Of a stretch of DNA of 64,000 nt, positions 50,409 through 59,449 are shown one piece after another. Under the pieces are notes generated by a model. The model was not told where the DNA came from and did not search any database. It saw only the letters and a program-made list of their open reading frames with translations. The stretch is from Bacteroidota bacterium (GTDB lineage Bacteria > Bacteroidota > Ignavibacteria > UBA10030 > UBA8401): NCBI GenBank assembly GCA_021796215.1, contig JAJYOK010000005.1:112521-176520 (forward strand). The letters run 5' to 3'. The translations under genes and the position numbers were made by a program. The stretch's first letter is position 1. Every line of letters starts with the position of its first letter.

Positions 50409-52943
50409 TTATTGCATCAACAGCATCTTTTTCGTTTCAACAAAACTGCCAGCGCGCAACGTATAAAAATAGACGCCGCTCGACAGCCGGCTTCCGTCCA
50501 GATGTACTTCGTACGTTCCCGGTGATTTTTGTTCATTCACCAGCGTTGCAATTTCTCTTCCGAGAATATCATACACTTTTAGTATCACCATACTGTTCAC
50601 TGGTATCTGATAACTGATCACCGTCGTGGGATTAAACGGATTCGGATAATTCTGCCACAGAGTAAATTCCCCCGGTGCTCTGTTATTCTGTACTACTCCG
50701 CTTTCCGTTGATTCAAGAAAATTAACAATGCCTGTCATCAGCGTTGTGCGCTGGCTCATTGAAGCAATCGTTTCGAAAGGAAATCCGATATACATCAAGC
50801 GGCCTATGTTTGCGCTTGAGCCGAACGGTCCCGCATAATAAATTCCCGCCATTTGTGCTGCGTCGTATTGAAGCACCGCGACAGCACCGCCTGCGGGTGA
50901 AAAATAATCGGGATAATCTTCAGGATACGTTTGACCGAACTGCGCCGTGTCTCCGGCAAACGGAGTTCCGGCAAGTCCGGTAACTTGCAGCGTACTCGCT
51001 TTGTCTCCTCCCCAATTTGCTCTCAGATAATTATTGTAGAACGATTTATCGGCGGAAGTTGCGCTGCTCGCCCCGAACAAGTCCCAGCCGATCTCGGAAC
51101 CGGTGATGAACATCTTCCCGCCGCTTTGAAGATACGTTTGAATAATATTCTGTTCGGCGGTGTTGAACGTTTGATTCGCGGTACTCTCGTCCCCATCAAA
51201 CCAAAGAATGCCGCCGTACGAGCTCAGAGAAATATTTCCGCCTGCCACAGTTTCATTTGCAGCACAGTCGAAGTATTTGCCGAGCGCGGCAAGCGGATCG
51301 CCGTAGTACCGCGCAAAGTCGTGTTCGGGTTTTTGCCAGCTTCCGGTTCCGCCGTAGCGGTCAAAACCGTCAACAATTAAATAGCGCTTACCGGAACCGG
51401 TGCGAACGCCGTACGTATCCGATGTGTCACTGATTTTTGTTCCGGATGAATCAACGGCGACAAGCTTGAAATAATAGACTGAATCTATTCCAAGTCCGCC
51501 AACGGTGTACGACGTTGCCGCAGAAGTCAATGTTGACTCAGCGGCAATCGGTGCATTCCATGTTATTCCGTCGCGGCTCATAAACAATCTGTAGCCTTTT
51601 ACAAAACTCTGTCCGTTGGAATACCACCGCACAACTGCTTTCCCTTCTGAAGGAGTTGAAGCATTCACGACAGAAGCGAGACGCGGCAAGCGCGGAGTGG
51701 CAAGCGGAACAACACCTGTCGCATAGACTTGAAGCGCATCCCAGATATCATGATTGCCCTGATCCATTCCGAGCGACCACATGCCGATGCCTCCCAGATT
51801 TTTGCTCGCGGCAAATGCGTACTTCTGCGCCATGCTTTGCGCATCATCGTACCAGCCTTGATGCCACTGCGTCCCAACCTGATAACGGTACCACGGATTC
51901 ATTGCGTAGCTATCCCACTGCCTGCCGTAGTCGTCAATCTTCAAAAGCGCATCGGGATAATAAAACGCCGTCCCTTTTCCGGATGTGGTAGAATGTGCAT
52001 TCGGACTTGTTGTGGGCCAATCATAACCGAAGTGCGGAAGACCGAGAATGATTTTCGATGTATCCGGAGCGGTTGCAAGCACAGAATTGATAAGCGTTGT
52101 AATGTTTGTGTGTCCCCACGTCGTTCCATCCGGAAGCAAACCGACCGGAGTTGCAACAGAGCCGCCGGAATATCCGTAGCCGTAGCCTTGCATGAAAATG
52201 ACATCCACAAACCGGGAAATCGCTGCTACATCCCAATCGCCCTGACGAAAATCGTAATCGGTTGGTGCGCAGGAAACTGATGAGCCTGCCATGTTATCGT
52301 GAAACTTCGCCGCGAGATCGCGCATGAACGATGTCACGCTGTCGCGATTGCCGGAAGGGATGCTTTCAAAATCCACATTGATGCCGTCGAATCCCCATTG
52401 CTGTGCGATTGTAAAGAGCGAATCAATAAGCTTGCGCTTCACCGCGGGGTTGCTCACATCGGAAGCAATAGCGGTTGACGAAAAATTGGTCATGCACAGC
52501 ACAACGCGGATGCCGTTGGTGTGTGCTATGTTCAGCAGCGAAGCAATTTGCGAAGAATAATTCGTCAGCTCGCTGATTGCCACGCCGCCATTGGCATCTG
52601 CCACAACGTCGAAGTATGCAACCGTGCTGACGAGCGAGAAATCAATATTATTAAGCTGCGAAAGCCACCAGTACGGCATGTAGCCGAAGACTTCATGTCT
52701 GAGCGCCGTGTTACGTCCCGCCTTTGGCAGGATTTTCAACTTTGTAAGATCGAGCGGAACTACGGGCTGCGGTCCTCCCTGCTTCAATAATTCAGGATGC
52801 TGACGGTCCCAATTCTTGTACTGCTCAAGGAAAAACTGATGAACGCTTCGAATCGAATCCTCTTGAAAAGAGACTGCGGCAGGCTGCGCAAACAATGGCG
52901 CAAAAAATATAAAGAACAGCAGAAATAGTTTCTTCATGTACAC
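50409..52943 (-). CDS. T9SS-secreted glycoside hydrolase family 18-like protein
   Basis: An 844-residue secreted protein with signal peptide 1-20. A GH18 TIM barrel (about 80-405) contains VVLCMTNFSS, the active-site strand FDGINVDFESI (Asp191, Glu193 catalytic), DVIFMQGYGYGYSGG and GGIGMWSLGMD. The usual DGxDxDxE has Asn189 in place of the middle Asp. A fibronectin-III-like module (about 415-510) and an uncharacterised domain follow, then a T9SS sorting domain (about 760-844) with NYPNPFNPTTVI. It resembles SleL/YaaH-like chitinase or peptidoglycan N-acetylglucosaminidase; the substrate is not certain. Confidence 0.92.
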   Translation of the reverse strand: MYMKKLFLLFFIFFAPLFAQPAAVSFQEDSIRSVHQFFLEQYKNWDRQHPELLKQGGPQPVVPLDLTKLKILPKAGRNTALRHEVFGYMPYWWLSQLNNIDFSLVSTVAYFDVVADANGGVAISELTNYSSQIASLLNIAHTNGIRVVLCMTNFSSTAIASDVSNPAVKRKLIDSLFTIAQQWGFDGINVDFESIPSGNRDSVTSFMRDLAAKFHDNMAGSSVSCAPTDYDFRQGDWDVAAISRFVDVIFMQGYGYGYSGGSVATPVGLLPDGTTWGHTNITTLINSVLATAPDTSKIILGLPHFGYDWPTTSPNAHSTTSGKGTAFYYPDALLKIDDYGRQWDSYAMNPWYRYQVGTQWHQGWYDDAQSMAQKYAFAASKNLGGIGMWSLGMDQGNHDIWDALQVYATGVVPLATPRLPRLASVVNASTPSEGKAVVRWYSNGQSFVKGYRLFMSRDGITWNAPIAAESTLTSAATSYTVGGLGIDSVYYFKLVAVDSSGTKISDTSDTYGVRTGSGKRYLIVDGFDRYGGTGSWQKPEHDFARYYGDPLAALGKYFDCAANETVAGGNISLSSYGGILWFDGDESTANQTFNTAEQNIIQTYLQSGGKMFITGSEIGWDLFGASSATSADKSFYNNYLRANWGGDKASTLQVTGLAGTPFAGDTAQFGQTYPEDYPDYFSPAGGAVAVLQYDAAQMAGIYYAGPFGSSANIGRLMYIGFPFETIASMSQRTTLMTGIVNFLESTESGVVQNNRAPGEFTLWQNYPNPFNPTTVISYQIPVNSMVILKVYDILGREIATLVNEQKSPGTYEVHLDGSRLSSGVYFYTLRAGSFVETKKMLLMQ

Positions 52944-53134
52944 CGAAATTATTAATGAGGCTGGCTTTTATAAAGATACGGCAATGGAAAGGTTCTTGCA
53001 AGTGATGAAGAATGCGATGGTGTTCCGCAACACATCATGAGGGATTGCTTTTACTCTCGTCATTCGCACGCCTGCGCATAGCTTATTCTTAACAAGGAAT
53101 CGGGCAGATGCATCCGTTTGCAGGAAATTTTTCC

Positions 53135-53344
53135 GGACATACGCTCTCCATTCACCGACTGACACTCTTCGGAAGGCAAGTTACATACCATTTTCGTCAA
53201 GTGACAGCGATTGCTCACCAAGTGACATTGACTTTTCAGCGAGTGACACTCTCCATTCACCATTTTACACTGCCATCTTGTCAATTAACATTGCTCGGCA
53301 GCGGCGTGACACAGGGTTTTCTTCAACTGACAGCAGAAGAACTA
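53135..53344. repeat. 21-nt periodic array, 10 units
   Basis: Units start at 53135, 53156, 53177, 53198, 53219, 53240, 53261, 53282, 53303 and 53324, always 21 nt apart. The most conserved word is CAAGTGACA or a close variant at the start of each unit. Between these words units diverge strongly. 21 is three heptamers, linking this array to the 7-nt repeats elsewhere. Confidence 0.85.
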
Positions 53345-53468
53345 TCCGCAATTTGCGAGTGAGTACAGTGCCGCGCGTGTTGTAAAGAACGCGGGCATAC
53401 ATCACGAGCAGCCGGTTCAACAGTCGCCAGCGGTGGAAACCGTACCGGCGGAAACACCGGCACAGTAA
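53331..53468 (+). pseudogene. Start-less C-terminal coding remnant before a terminator
   Basis: The frame opens after a TGA at 53328-53330 and runs 45 codons to TAA at 53466-53468 with no ATG, GTG or TTG at its front. The peptide NYPQFASEYSAARVVKNAG, then a Pro/Glu/Gln-rich tail (VETVPAETPAQ), looks like a genuine protein end. A strong plus-strand terminator follows 22 nt later. I interpret it as the 3' remnant of a gene whose 5' part was lost or replaced by the 21-nt array. No family recognised. Confidence 0.4.
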
Positions 53469-53490
53469 CATTGTGCGGCAGTACTAAAGC

Positions 53491-53530
53491 AGGCGTCCCG
53501 CTGTACATGACGGGACGCCTGTGTTTTTTT
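53491..53530 (+). terminator. Strong Rho-independent terminator
   Basis: A perfect 10-bp stem AGGCGTCCCG/CGGGACGCCT with a 10-nt loop, followed by GTGTTTTTTT. It is orientated for plus-strand transcription although no intact plus-strand gene precedes it. Confidence 0.88.
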
Positions 53531-53601
53531 GGCATGTTTCGCAATTGCATATCGCACATTTTTTCTTTATGTTTTTCGCAATGTAAACCAACTGAATTAA
53601 T

Positions 53602-53650
53602 CTCGTTCCTACGCTCCGCGTGGGAACGCTAACCAAGACGCTCAGCGTCG
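53602..53650. repeat. TCGTTCC...GGGAACG palindromic element
   Basis: TCGTTCCTACGC/GCGTGGGAACG hairpin followed by a second hairpin GACGCT/AGCGTC. Elements of the TCGTTCCCACGC...GCGTGGGAACG type are widespread interspersed repeats in bacteria. Confidence 0.75.
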
Positions 53651-53729
53651 AAAAGTCAGAACATGTAATGCGAGAAGAAATCTCGCGCTATATTGTCTCC
53701 CCATTCCCAATGATTCAGAGAAAACAAAA

Positions 53730-55811
53730 ATGATGACATATCAACAATTTCTCCGCTCGCTCGCGTTAGTAATCTCATTCGCCGGTTCATCACTTGCACA
53801 ATGGACGCAAACAAACGGTCCGTATGGGGGGCCCGTCAGATGCTTTGCCACATCGGGTTCGAAGGTTTTTGCAGGGACTAACAGTGGAATCTTCCTATCA
53901 ACAAACAACGGTGCAAGCTGGCAAAAGAGCAATACCGGTTTGAAGAACATTTCTGTCTCTTCTCTTGCCATTTACACTGACAAAACCGGCCACAAGCATC
54001 TCTTTGCGGGTACACAAGATAATGGCATCTTGCTTTCTACCAACAACGGCATGAGTTGGACATTGACCAACGCGGGATTGACAAGTTACAATGTCATGAG
54101 CATCGGAGTAAGTGATACGGCTCTCCTAGCCGGGACCACGTTGGGACTCTTTCGCTCCACCGATAACGGTGCAAATTGGACGAGGGTCAGATCTGAACTA
54201 ACGAATAATTATGTTTCATGCTTTGTCACCAAGGATACTACCCTCTTCGCGGGAACTCTCTTAGGCGGCGTTTTCCTGTCTACCAACAACGGCGAAGGCT
54301 GGACGCAGGTCAACAACGGCCTGGCAAATTTGAAAGTTTATACTCTCGCTAACATCAATGGGAATCTTTTTGCAGGGACCGGCGACGGTATATTTTTATC
54401 AACCAATAATGGATTAAACTGGACCAACGTCAGTAATAACTCGATATTTAATGACGTTCTGGCTATTGCTGACAGCGGCGCGAATATCTTTGCCGCAGGG
54501 AATGGTATCTACCGTTCAACTGACAACGGGTCGAGTTGGTCTCTGATTAACTACGGGGTGAAGAGTTATCCGGCCTACGCGCTAACAATCAGCGGTAAAA
54601 ATCTTCTTGCCGGAACTCCGGGGGGAGTCTATCGATCGTCTAACAGCGGTATATTTTGGAGGGAGTCCAATTCCGGATTGGCAAATACCACTGTCCTGTC
54701 GATGGCGGTTTCTGGCGACAAACTCTTCGCCGGGACATATGACAACGGAGTTTTTCTGTCCACAGATAATGGCATGACCTGGGCGGAAAGCAACAACGGG
54801 TTGACCATTCCTATCATTTGGTCTGTAGCCGTGAGCGACACCTTTCTGTTTGCAGGAACTTATGGCACCGGGGTTTTTCGATCTACCAATAACGGTGGGA
54901 ATTGGACAGCAGCTAACAGTGGTTTAAGTAACCCTTATGTTTTGTCTCTTGCAACCATTGGCACGAAGGTTTTCGCTGGGACTATGAGAGGTGTCTTCCT
55001 GTCTACCGACCACGGCACAAGCTGGAAATGGGTCAACAACGGTTTGAGTAATAGTAACGTTCAGGCTCTCGCTGTCAGTGACTCCACTCTATTTGCAGCG
55101 AATGATGGATGCGTCTTTATGTCTACAAACTACGGCACAAACTGGAAAACGATTGATAGCTCCATCTATTATGTCTGGTCTCTTGCTGCCACTACCAATC
55201 AGAAAGGCGGCATTAATCTCTATGTCGGAAACGCTGATGATTTATTTCTTTCTACGAACGAAGGTGCGAGTTGGACGGCGATCGGCACTGCATTAATGAA
55301 TACTTCTTTCAGATCCCTTGCGGCTTTCGACAAAAATATTTTTGTCGGGACTAGCGGTAATGGTGTTTTTCTATCCACCGATAGAGGCATAAGCTGGACA
55401 GTGAGCGATACCGGACTGGCATGTACTTATGTTCAGTCTTTCGCAATCAGCGGCAATGATCTCTTTGCCGGAACGTATAGCGGTGTCTGGACAAGACCTC
55501 TCACAGAAATGATAACTGCCGTCGGCAAAGACAGCCCTCATGCACCCGCTCGATTTTCACTTTTTCAAAATTATCCCAATCCTTTCAACCCATCAACAGT
55601 CATCAGTTATCAATTGCCAACAAACATTTTCGTCACTGTCAAAGTTTTTGATGTGCTTGGGCAAGAAGTGAAAACGCTGGTCAATGGATGGGTAGAAGCA
55701 GGAAACCATTCGGTCACATTCAATGCGGAAAATCTATCAAGTGGAATTTATTTCTATAGGCTTGAAGCTGGAACGTATCGTGATACCAAGAAGCTCTTGC
55801 TCCTCAAATAA
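53730..55811 (+). CDS. T9SS-secreted beta-propeller protein with BNR/sortilin-like repeats
   Basis: A 693-residue secreted protein with signal peptide about 1-23 (FAGSSLAQ). About 14 tandem repeats of roughly 40 residues each contain a GVFLSTNNGxxW core and a LFAGT strand, e.g. IFLSTNNGASWQKSN and GVFRSTNNGGNW. This is the Asp-box-like pattern of sortilin/photosystem-stability-type propellers. The C-terminus (about 605-693) is a T9SS sorting domain with NYPNPFNPSTVI and KKLLLLK. No catalytic site is visible; a surface binding or structural role is inferred. Confidence 0.93.
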   Translation: MMTYQQFLRSLALVISFAGSSLAQWTQTNGPYGGPVRCFATSGSKVFAGTNSGIFLSTNNGASWQKSNTGLKNISVSSLAIYTDKTGHKHLFAGTQDNGILLSTNNGMSWTLTNAGLTSYNVMSIGVSDTALLAGTTLGLFRSTDNGANWTRVRSELTNNYVSCFVTKDTTLFAGTLLGGVFLSTNNGEGWTQVNNGLANLKVYTLANINGNLFAGTGDGIFLSTNNGLNWTNVSNNSIFNDVLAIADSGANIFAAGNGIYRSTDNGSSWSLINYGVKSYPAYALTISGKNLLAGTPGGVYRSSNSGIFWRESNSGLANTTVLSMAVSGDKLFAGTYDNGVFLSTDNGMTWAESNNGLTIPIIWSVAVSDTFLFAGTYGTGVFRSTNNGGNWTAANSGLSNPYVLSLATIGTKVFAGTMRGVFLSTDHGTSWKWVNNGLSNSNVQALAVSDSTLFAANDGCVFMSTNYGTNWKTIDSSIYYVWSLAATTNQKGGINLYVGNADDLFLSTNEGASWTAIGTALMNTSFRSLAAFDKNIFVGTSGNGVFLSTDRGISWTVSDTGLACTYVQSFAISGNDLFAGTYSGVWTRPLTEMITAVGKDSPHAPARFSLFQNYPNPFNPSTVISYQLPTNIFVTVKVFDVLGQEVKTLVNGWVEAGNHSVTFNAENLSSGIYFYRLEAGTYRDTKKLLLLK

Positions 55812-55930
55812 CGGGCAACGGCAAAAAAAGACACCCGCTTCTTGTACATCATGGAGCCACTTCATGTGACAATCAACGAAGCAACTAACTCACGCAACAT
55901 TCCGTAAATTTGCTGCCAATAATTTCCACA

Positions 55931-56030
55931 GAGACTCTTTTAGAGCGAGAAGTTGGCAACGGGAAAGCCAGGGTTAAAGCCCGGATGAAATGGCAGTGTG
56001 TTCTCCCCCACGATGAATCGTGGGGTTAAA
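55931..56030 (+). repeat. 100-bp direct repeat, copy A
   Basis: It starts GAGACTCTTTTAGAGC and ends with the hairpin CCCCACGATGAATCGTGGGG plus TTAA. It differs from copy B (57453-57552) at only a few positions. It contains a second, looser hairpin around GCCAGGGTTAAAGCCCGG. The pair brackets two genes. Confidence 0.9.
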
Positions 56031-56087
56031 TGGTGTGCGCTCCGGATAGCAAGGAGCGAGACATCGGGAAGGAGAAAATAAGCAACA

Positions 56088-56603
56088 ATGAAACTCTGCA
56101 TCTGCATCACACTGCTCGCTCTGTTCCCCTGCTGCCCCGTTTCAGCCCAGCAGGCATCGTTTCAGGATTCCTTGCTCAACCATTCGGCGGGCAAGTGGGT
56201 TCTTCAGGGAACAATTGCCGGGCAACAGACCACTCACGATGTTTCCGCGGAATGGGTGCTTGCTCATAACTACCTGCAGCTTCACGAGGTATCCCGTGAA
56301 CGGAATCAAAAAGGCGAACCGGCGTATGAAGCGATTGTTTACATCGGATGGGATGAACGTGCGAAAGAGTACCAGTGTCTGTGGCTCGATGTAACAGGAG
56401 GCGGCGGACTTTCAGCGCAGGCGATCGGCCATGGAAAGAGAGACGGCGACAGCATTGCGTTTCTCTTCAAGGGAGCCGACGGCAGCCTGTTCCATACAAC
56501 CTTTGCGTACGATAAAAGCACTGATACGTGGCAGTGGATTATGGACGGCGAAGAGAATGGAACGCTTCACTCATTTGCCCGCCTGAAACTCACACGAGAG
56601 TAG
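56088..56603 (+). CDS. Secreted DUF1579-like protein
   Basis: A 171-residue exported protein. Signal peptide about 1-20 (LLALFPCCPVSAQ; the Cys pair could make it a lipoprotein). The rest is a lipocalin-like beta-barrel pattern seen in DUF1579: GKWVLQGTIAGQQTTHDVSA, EAIVYIGWDERAKEYQCLWL, WQWIMDGEENG. These proteins have no firm function. It lies between the two copies of a 100-bp direct repeat, with a membrane-protein gene downstream. Confidence 0.8.
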   Translation: MKLCICITLLALFPCCPVSAQQASFQDSLLNHSAGKWVLQGTIAGQQTTHDVSAEWVLAHNYLQLHEVSRERNQKGEPAYEAIVYIGWDERAKEYQCLWLDVTGGGGLSAQAIGHGKRDGDSIAFLFKGADGSLFHTTFAYDKSTDTWQWIMDGEENGTLHSFARLKLTRE

Positions 56604-56765
56604 CTCTTGCAGATGTCCGGTAAAACCATTGATGCCGCAGCGTCCCAACGAACGCCCAACAACAGGAAACCGAGGCGCGGCTTCTGCGGACAGACGGCTG
56701 CATTACTCACATTGCATTCGTGATTGTTCCACTATTCGATTCCATTAATTCAAGGAGCACTCTCT

Positions 56766-57404
56766 ATGAACTCAACCACCATGAATGTAACTTCAATTTG
56801 CGGCGTGTTCGGAGTACTTGCTGTTGCAAGCTATTTCTTCGGCGGCGTTCTCGAACTCCCGCTGCCTGATGGCGTCTCATTGCTGATCTTTTTCGGCTTT
56901 CCGGCTTTCGGGATTGTGCAGTGGTACTTATTTCACAAGATTTTTTCTGCCGGGGGCCGCAGCGCAATCGGCGATCTTGCACTTATCTTTGCGATAGCAG
57001 GGTTCACGCTCCTGACCGCCATGGTGTGGTCGCAAATGGCCGCTCGTTTGGGAATAGCAAGTCTCCAGTCCCACGCATCAAGCGAAGCTGAGAGAACTGA
57101 TTTCACGATGATTCTCAAGGGTGTGCGGTTCGTGGATTTCGGTCTTGATGTGGCATGGGATTTCTTTATCGGGACATCCTTCGTCCTTACAGGTATCGCA
57201 ATCCGCCGCGTTCGAGGACTAGGACTCCCGTGGGGAATGCCCCTCTCAATACTTGGTGCTGGTCTCATTGTGCTTAACGCATGGACATTTCCGTGGCCGC
57301 CAAATACCCGGGGGCTTTTTGACATCGGTCCATTCTGCGCTGTCTATTTGCTGGTTTTCAGCGTTCGGCTTCTGCTAATGGGCCGCCGCTCAAGAGTAAG
57401 TTGA
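56766..57404 (+). CDS. Six-span membrane protein, function unknown
   Basis: A 212-residue protein with about six hydrophobic helices (ICGVFGVLAVASYFFGGVL, VSLLIFFGFPAFGIVQWYLF, LALIFAIAGFTLLTAMVW, FDIGPFCAVYLLVFSVRLLL). ATG 56766 is chosen because AAGGAG lies 8 nt upstream. No family is recognised. It shares the repeat-bracketed segment with the DUF1579-like gene, 162 nt downstream of it. Confidence 0.8.
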   Translation: MNSTTMNVTSICGVFGVLAVASYFFGGVLELPLPDGVSLLIFFGFPAFGIVQWYLFHKIFSAGGRSAIGDLALIFAIAGFTLLTAMVWSQMAARLGIASLQSHASSEAERTDFTMILKGVRFVDFGLDVAWDFFIGTSFVLTGIAIRRVRGLGLPWGMPLSILGAGLIVLNAWTFPWPPNTRGLFDIGPFCAVYLLVFSVRLLLMGRRSRVS

Positions 57405-57452
57405 TGACGGGTAAATCCGATTGCCTGGCGAGAATACGTTCCCAATCTCAAG

Positions 57453-57552
57453 GAGACTCTTTTAGAGCAAAAAGTTGGCAACGGGAAAGCCAGGGTTAAA
57501 GCCCGGATGAAATGGCAGGGTGTTCTCCCCCACGATGAATCGTGGGGTTAAT
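57453..57552 (+). repeat. 100-bp direct repeat, copy B
   Basis: Same orientation as copy A at 55931. Differences are limited to the GCGAG/GCAAA and CAGTG/CAGGG positions. It ends just before the phosphoesterase leader. Confidence 0.9.
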
Positions 57553-57627
57553 GAGAAGCCTGCGGCTACTGAATTTGTTGCAGATTATTTTTGTTATACC
57601 TATCATCGGTAAACAAGAAAAAGGAAT

Positions 57628-58608
57628 ATGATGAAAAAAATTGCCGCAGTACTCTGTATCTCGTGTTTGTGCTTTGGCATTCTTTCTGCACGGGGGATGC
57701 ATTCAAAAAGAAGCACACATAAAATTCCCCGCTACGACCATATTGTTATTGTGATGGAAGAGAACAAGGCGTATGATCAGGTGATCGGAAACGATGCCGC
57801 TCCGTACATCAACGAACTACGAAAAGAGGGAGCAAATTTCACCCGGATGTATGCGGAAGAACATGCGAGCGAAGGAAATTATTTTTGGTTGTTTTCAGGG
57901 AGCAACCAGAATGTAGGATTCGATGACGTTATTCCTAACTCAGTGAATAACAAAAACTATCCGTTCATGTCGGGCAATCTGGCGCAGGGACTTCTTGCAG
58001 AGGGTTACTCTTTTAAAGGGTATTCTGAAAGTCTGCCGGGCATCGGAGACACGGTATCAGGTTCCGGAAATTATGCACGCAAGCATGTTCCGTGGATAAG
58101 CTTCGGAAATATTCCGAACGGAACAACCGAAAAGACTTCCGTGAATCTTCAGTTTGCACAATTCCCTTCCGATTACAGCACCCTTCCTACCGTTTCGTTT
58201 GTCATTCCGAATCTCATTGATGATATGCACAACCCGGAATCGGCGGCGATCAGCGTAAAGAACGGAGATACATGGCTTAAAGAAAATCTGGATGGTTACT
58301 ATCAGTGGGCGAAAAAACATAACAGCATTTTGATCATTACCTTTGATGAGAATGACGATGCAAGCGGCTATCGTGGATTGACCGATCCGGCAAGTACGAA
58401 CCGCGATATTAAAAACAGGATTCCGACAATTATTGCCGGGGCGCATATACGTCATGGCGATTACGCTGAAGGAAAAGGGATAACACATATCAACATTTTG
58501 CGGACCATCGAGTCAATGTATGGATTACCAAAATCCGGGCACCAGCCGGATAACGCAGTAAAGTTTGGGATTACAGACGATTACATACTGAAGGATATTT
58601 TTCGGTGA
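57628..58608 (+). CDS. Secreted phosphoesterase (acid phosphatase/phospholipase C-like)
   Basis: A 326-residue exported member of the phosphoesterase family (PF04185). Signal peptide about 1-22. The start of the mature part, YDHIVIVMEENKAYDQVIG, contains the conserved metal-binding Glu-Asn. Further blocks are ANFTRMYAEEHASEGNYFWL, SFVIPNLIDDMHNP (metal Asp/His), ILIITFDENDD and HITHINILRTIESMYGLP. Phosphatase or phospholipase activity in the periplasm or outside the cell is likely. The ribosome site AAAGGA precedes two tandem ATGs (57628 and 57631). Confidence 0.9.
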   Translation: MMKKIAAVLCISCLCFGILSARGMHSKRSTHKIPRYDHIVIVMEENKAYDQVIGNDAAPYINELRKEGANFTRMYAEEHASEGNYFWLFSGSNQNVGFDDVIPNSVNNKNYPFMSGNLAQGLLAEGYSFKGYSESLPGIGDTVSGSGNYARKHVPWISFGNIPNGTTEKTSVNLQFAQFPSDYSTLPTVSFVIPNLIDDMHNPESAAISVKNGDTWLKENLDGYYQWAKKHNSILIITFDENDDASGYRGLTDPASTNRDIKNRIPTIIAGAHIRHGDYAEGKGITHINILRTIESMYGLPKSGHQPDNAVKFGITDDYILKDIFR

Positions 58609-58684
58609 GTGAATGGAGATTCTGACTTTCGCCACGCAGAACGTGGCTTTGCCGGAATGACGACCCCTCTCTTGTTCCAGCTGT

Positions 58685-58771
58685 GTCATTCTGAATCCCG
58701 CGACAGCAGGATGAAGAATCCAGACACTGGTTTAACGTGTGACTGGATTCTTCGCTATCGCTCAGAATGAC
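58685..58771. repeat. GTCATTCTGAA...CAGAATGAC palindromic element
   Basis: An 87-nt imperfect palindrome: GTCATTCTGAATCCCGC, GATGAAGAATCCAG, then CTGGATTCTTCGC and CTCAGAATGAC. It sits between convergent phosphoesterase and DoxX genes. Similar elements are widespread in bacterial intergenic DNA. Confidence 0.8.
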
Positions 58772-58867
58772 CCCGCCTTGAGATGGGCACCGCTTCGCAG
58801 AATGTATTCCGCCAATGACGGGACCCAGAATGACCGTACTTGGGAGGGAATTTTTATTCTACTTACC

Positions 58868-59287
58868 TTACTGCTGCAAGCGTTTTCTGATGACGACCAC
58901 CAGCAAATTCCCGACGATGAACGGAAATAACGCCGGCACAACTCCCTGCTTTACTATCGTCATGGTCACTGCGCCGATCATAATGATGACGAGACCTGAG
59001 GCGGCAAGCGGCGTAAGATACGACCGCAAGTGCAGGATGCCCGGAAGAACGAGTCCGAGCGCGCCGACGATTTCTGCAACCGAGATGAACCGCATAAACA
59101 ATCCCGGCAATCCGGTCATAGAAGCCAGCACATCTATTGGCATTGTCAGCTTTGCAACACCGGCAAAGATGAAGAGAAGTGCGAGCACTCCCTGCAATGA
59201 CCAGAGCAGAACACCAGATTTTTTTGTTGTGGGCGTGCTTAGGGTTTCAAATGCACCCGCCGTTTGTGTTATTGATTGAGCTTTCAT
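58868..59287 (-). CDS. DoxX-family membrane protein
   Basis: A 139-residue DoxX-like protein with four hydrophobic helices. GVLLWSLQGVLALLFIFAGV is followed by the typical KLTMPIDVL and ISVAEIVGALGLVLPGIL segments. DoxX proteins are small quinone-related or redox-linked membrane proteins of uncertain role. AAGGAG lies upstream of ATG 59287. It stands alone on the minus strand. Confidence 0.88.
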   Translation of the reverse strand: MKAQSITQTAGAFETLSTPTTKKSGVLLWSLQGVLALLFIFAGVAKLTMPIDVLASMTGLPGLFMRFISVAEIVGALGLVLPGILHLRSYLTPLAASGLVIIMIGAVTMTIVKQGVVPALFPFIVGNLLVVVIRKRLQQ

Positions 59288-59449
59288 GACTTACTCCTTT
59301 ATATTTGGTTAATGATTGCTTCCATGAAATAGTCGTTTGGCGAGCTCAATATTCGACACGAAATGACAAAATGGTCCGGCACACGCCGTTGGCGTGGTTT
59401 TTCAACTATTTGCAGGGGTGACGTAGAATTAAAATGAGTCGCCGCTCCC

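Larger units (their letters stand above)
52944..53729. other. Repeat-rich intergenic region, no intact gene
   Basis: Between divergent T9SS genes. It contains a 21-nt periodic array (53135-53344), a start-less reading frame (53331-53468) just before a strong terminator (53491-53530), and a TCGTTCC...GGGAACG palindromic element (53602-53650). I see no complete gene. Short frames through the array exist on both strands but are by-products of the period being a multiple of three. Confidence 0.65.

Noticed and set aside
53060..53284. Minus-strand 74-codon cysteine-rich protein across the 21-nt array
   Set aside because: It stays open only because the repeat period is a multiple of three; frames on the other strand are open for the same reason, and no start signal is seen.
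53135..53344. CRISPR array
   Set aside because: Units are 21 nt in total with only a 7-9 nt shared word, no spacer/repeat structure and no cas genes.
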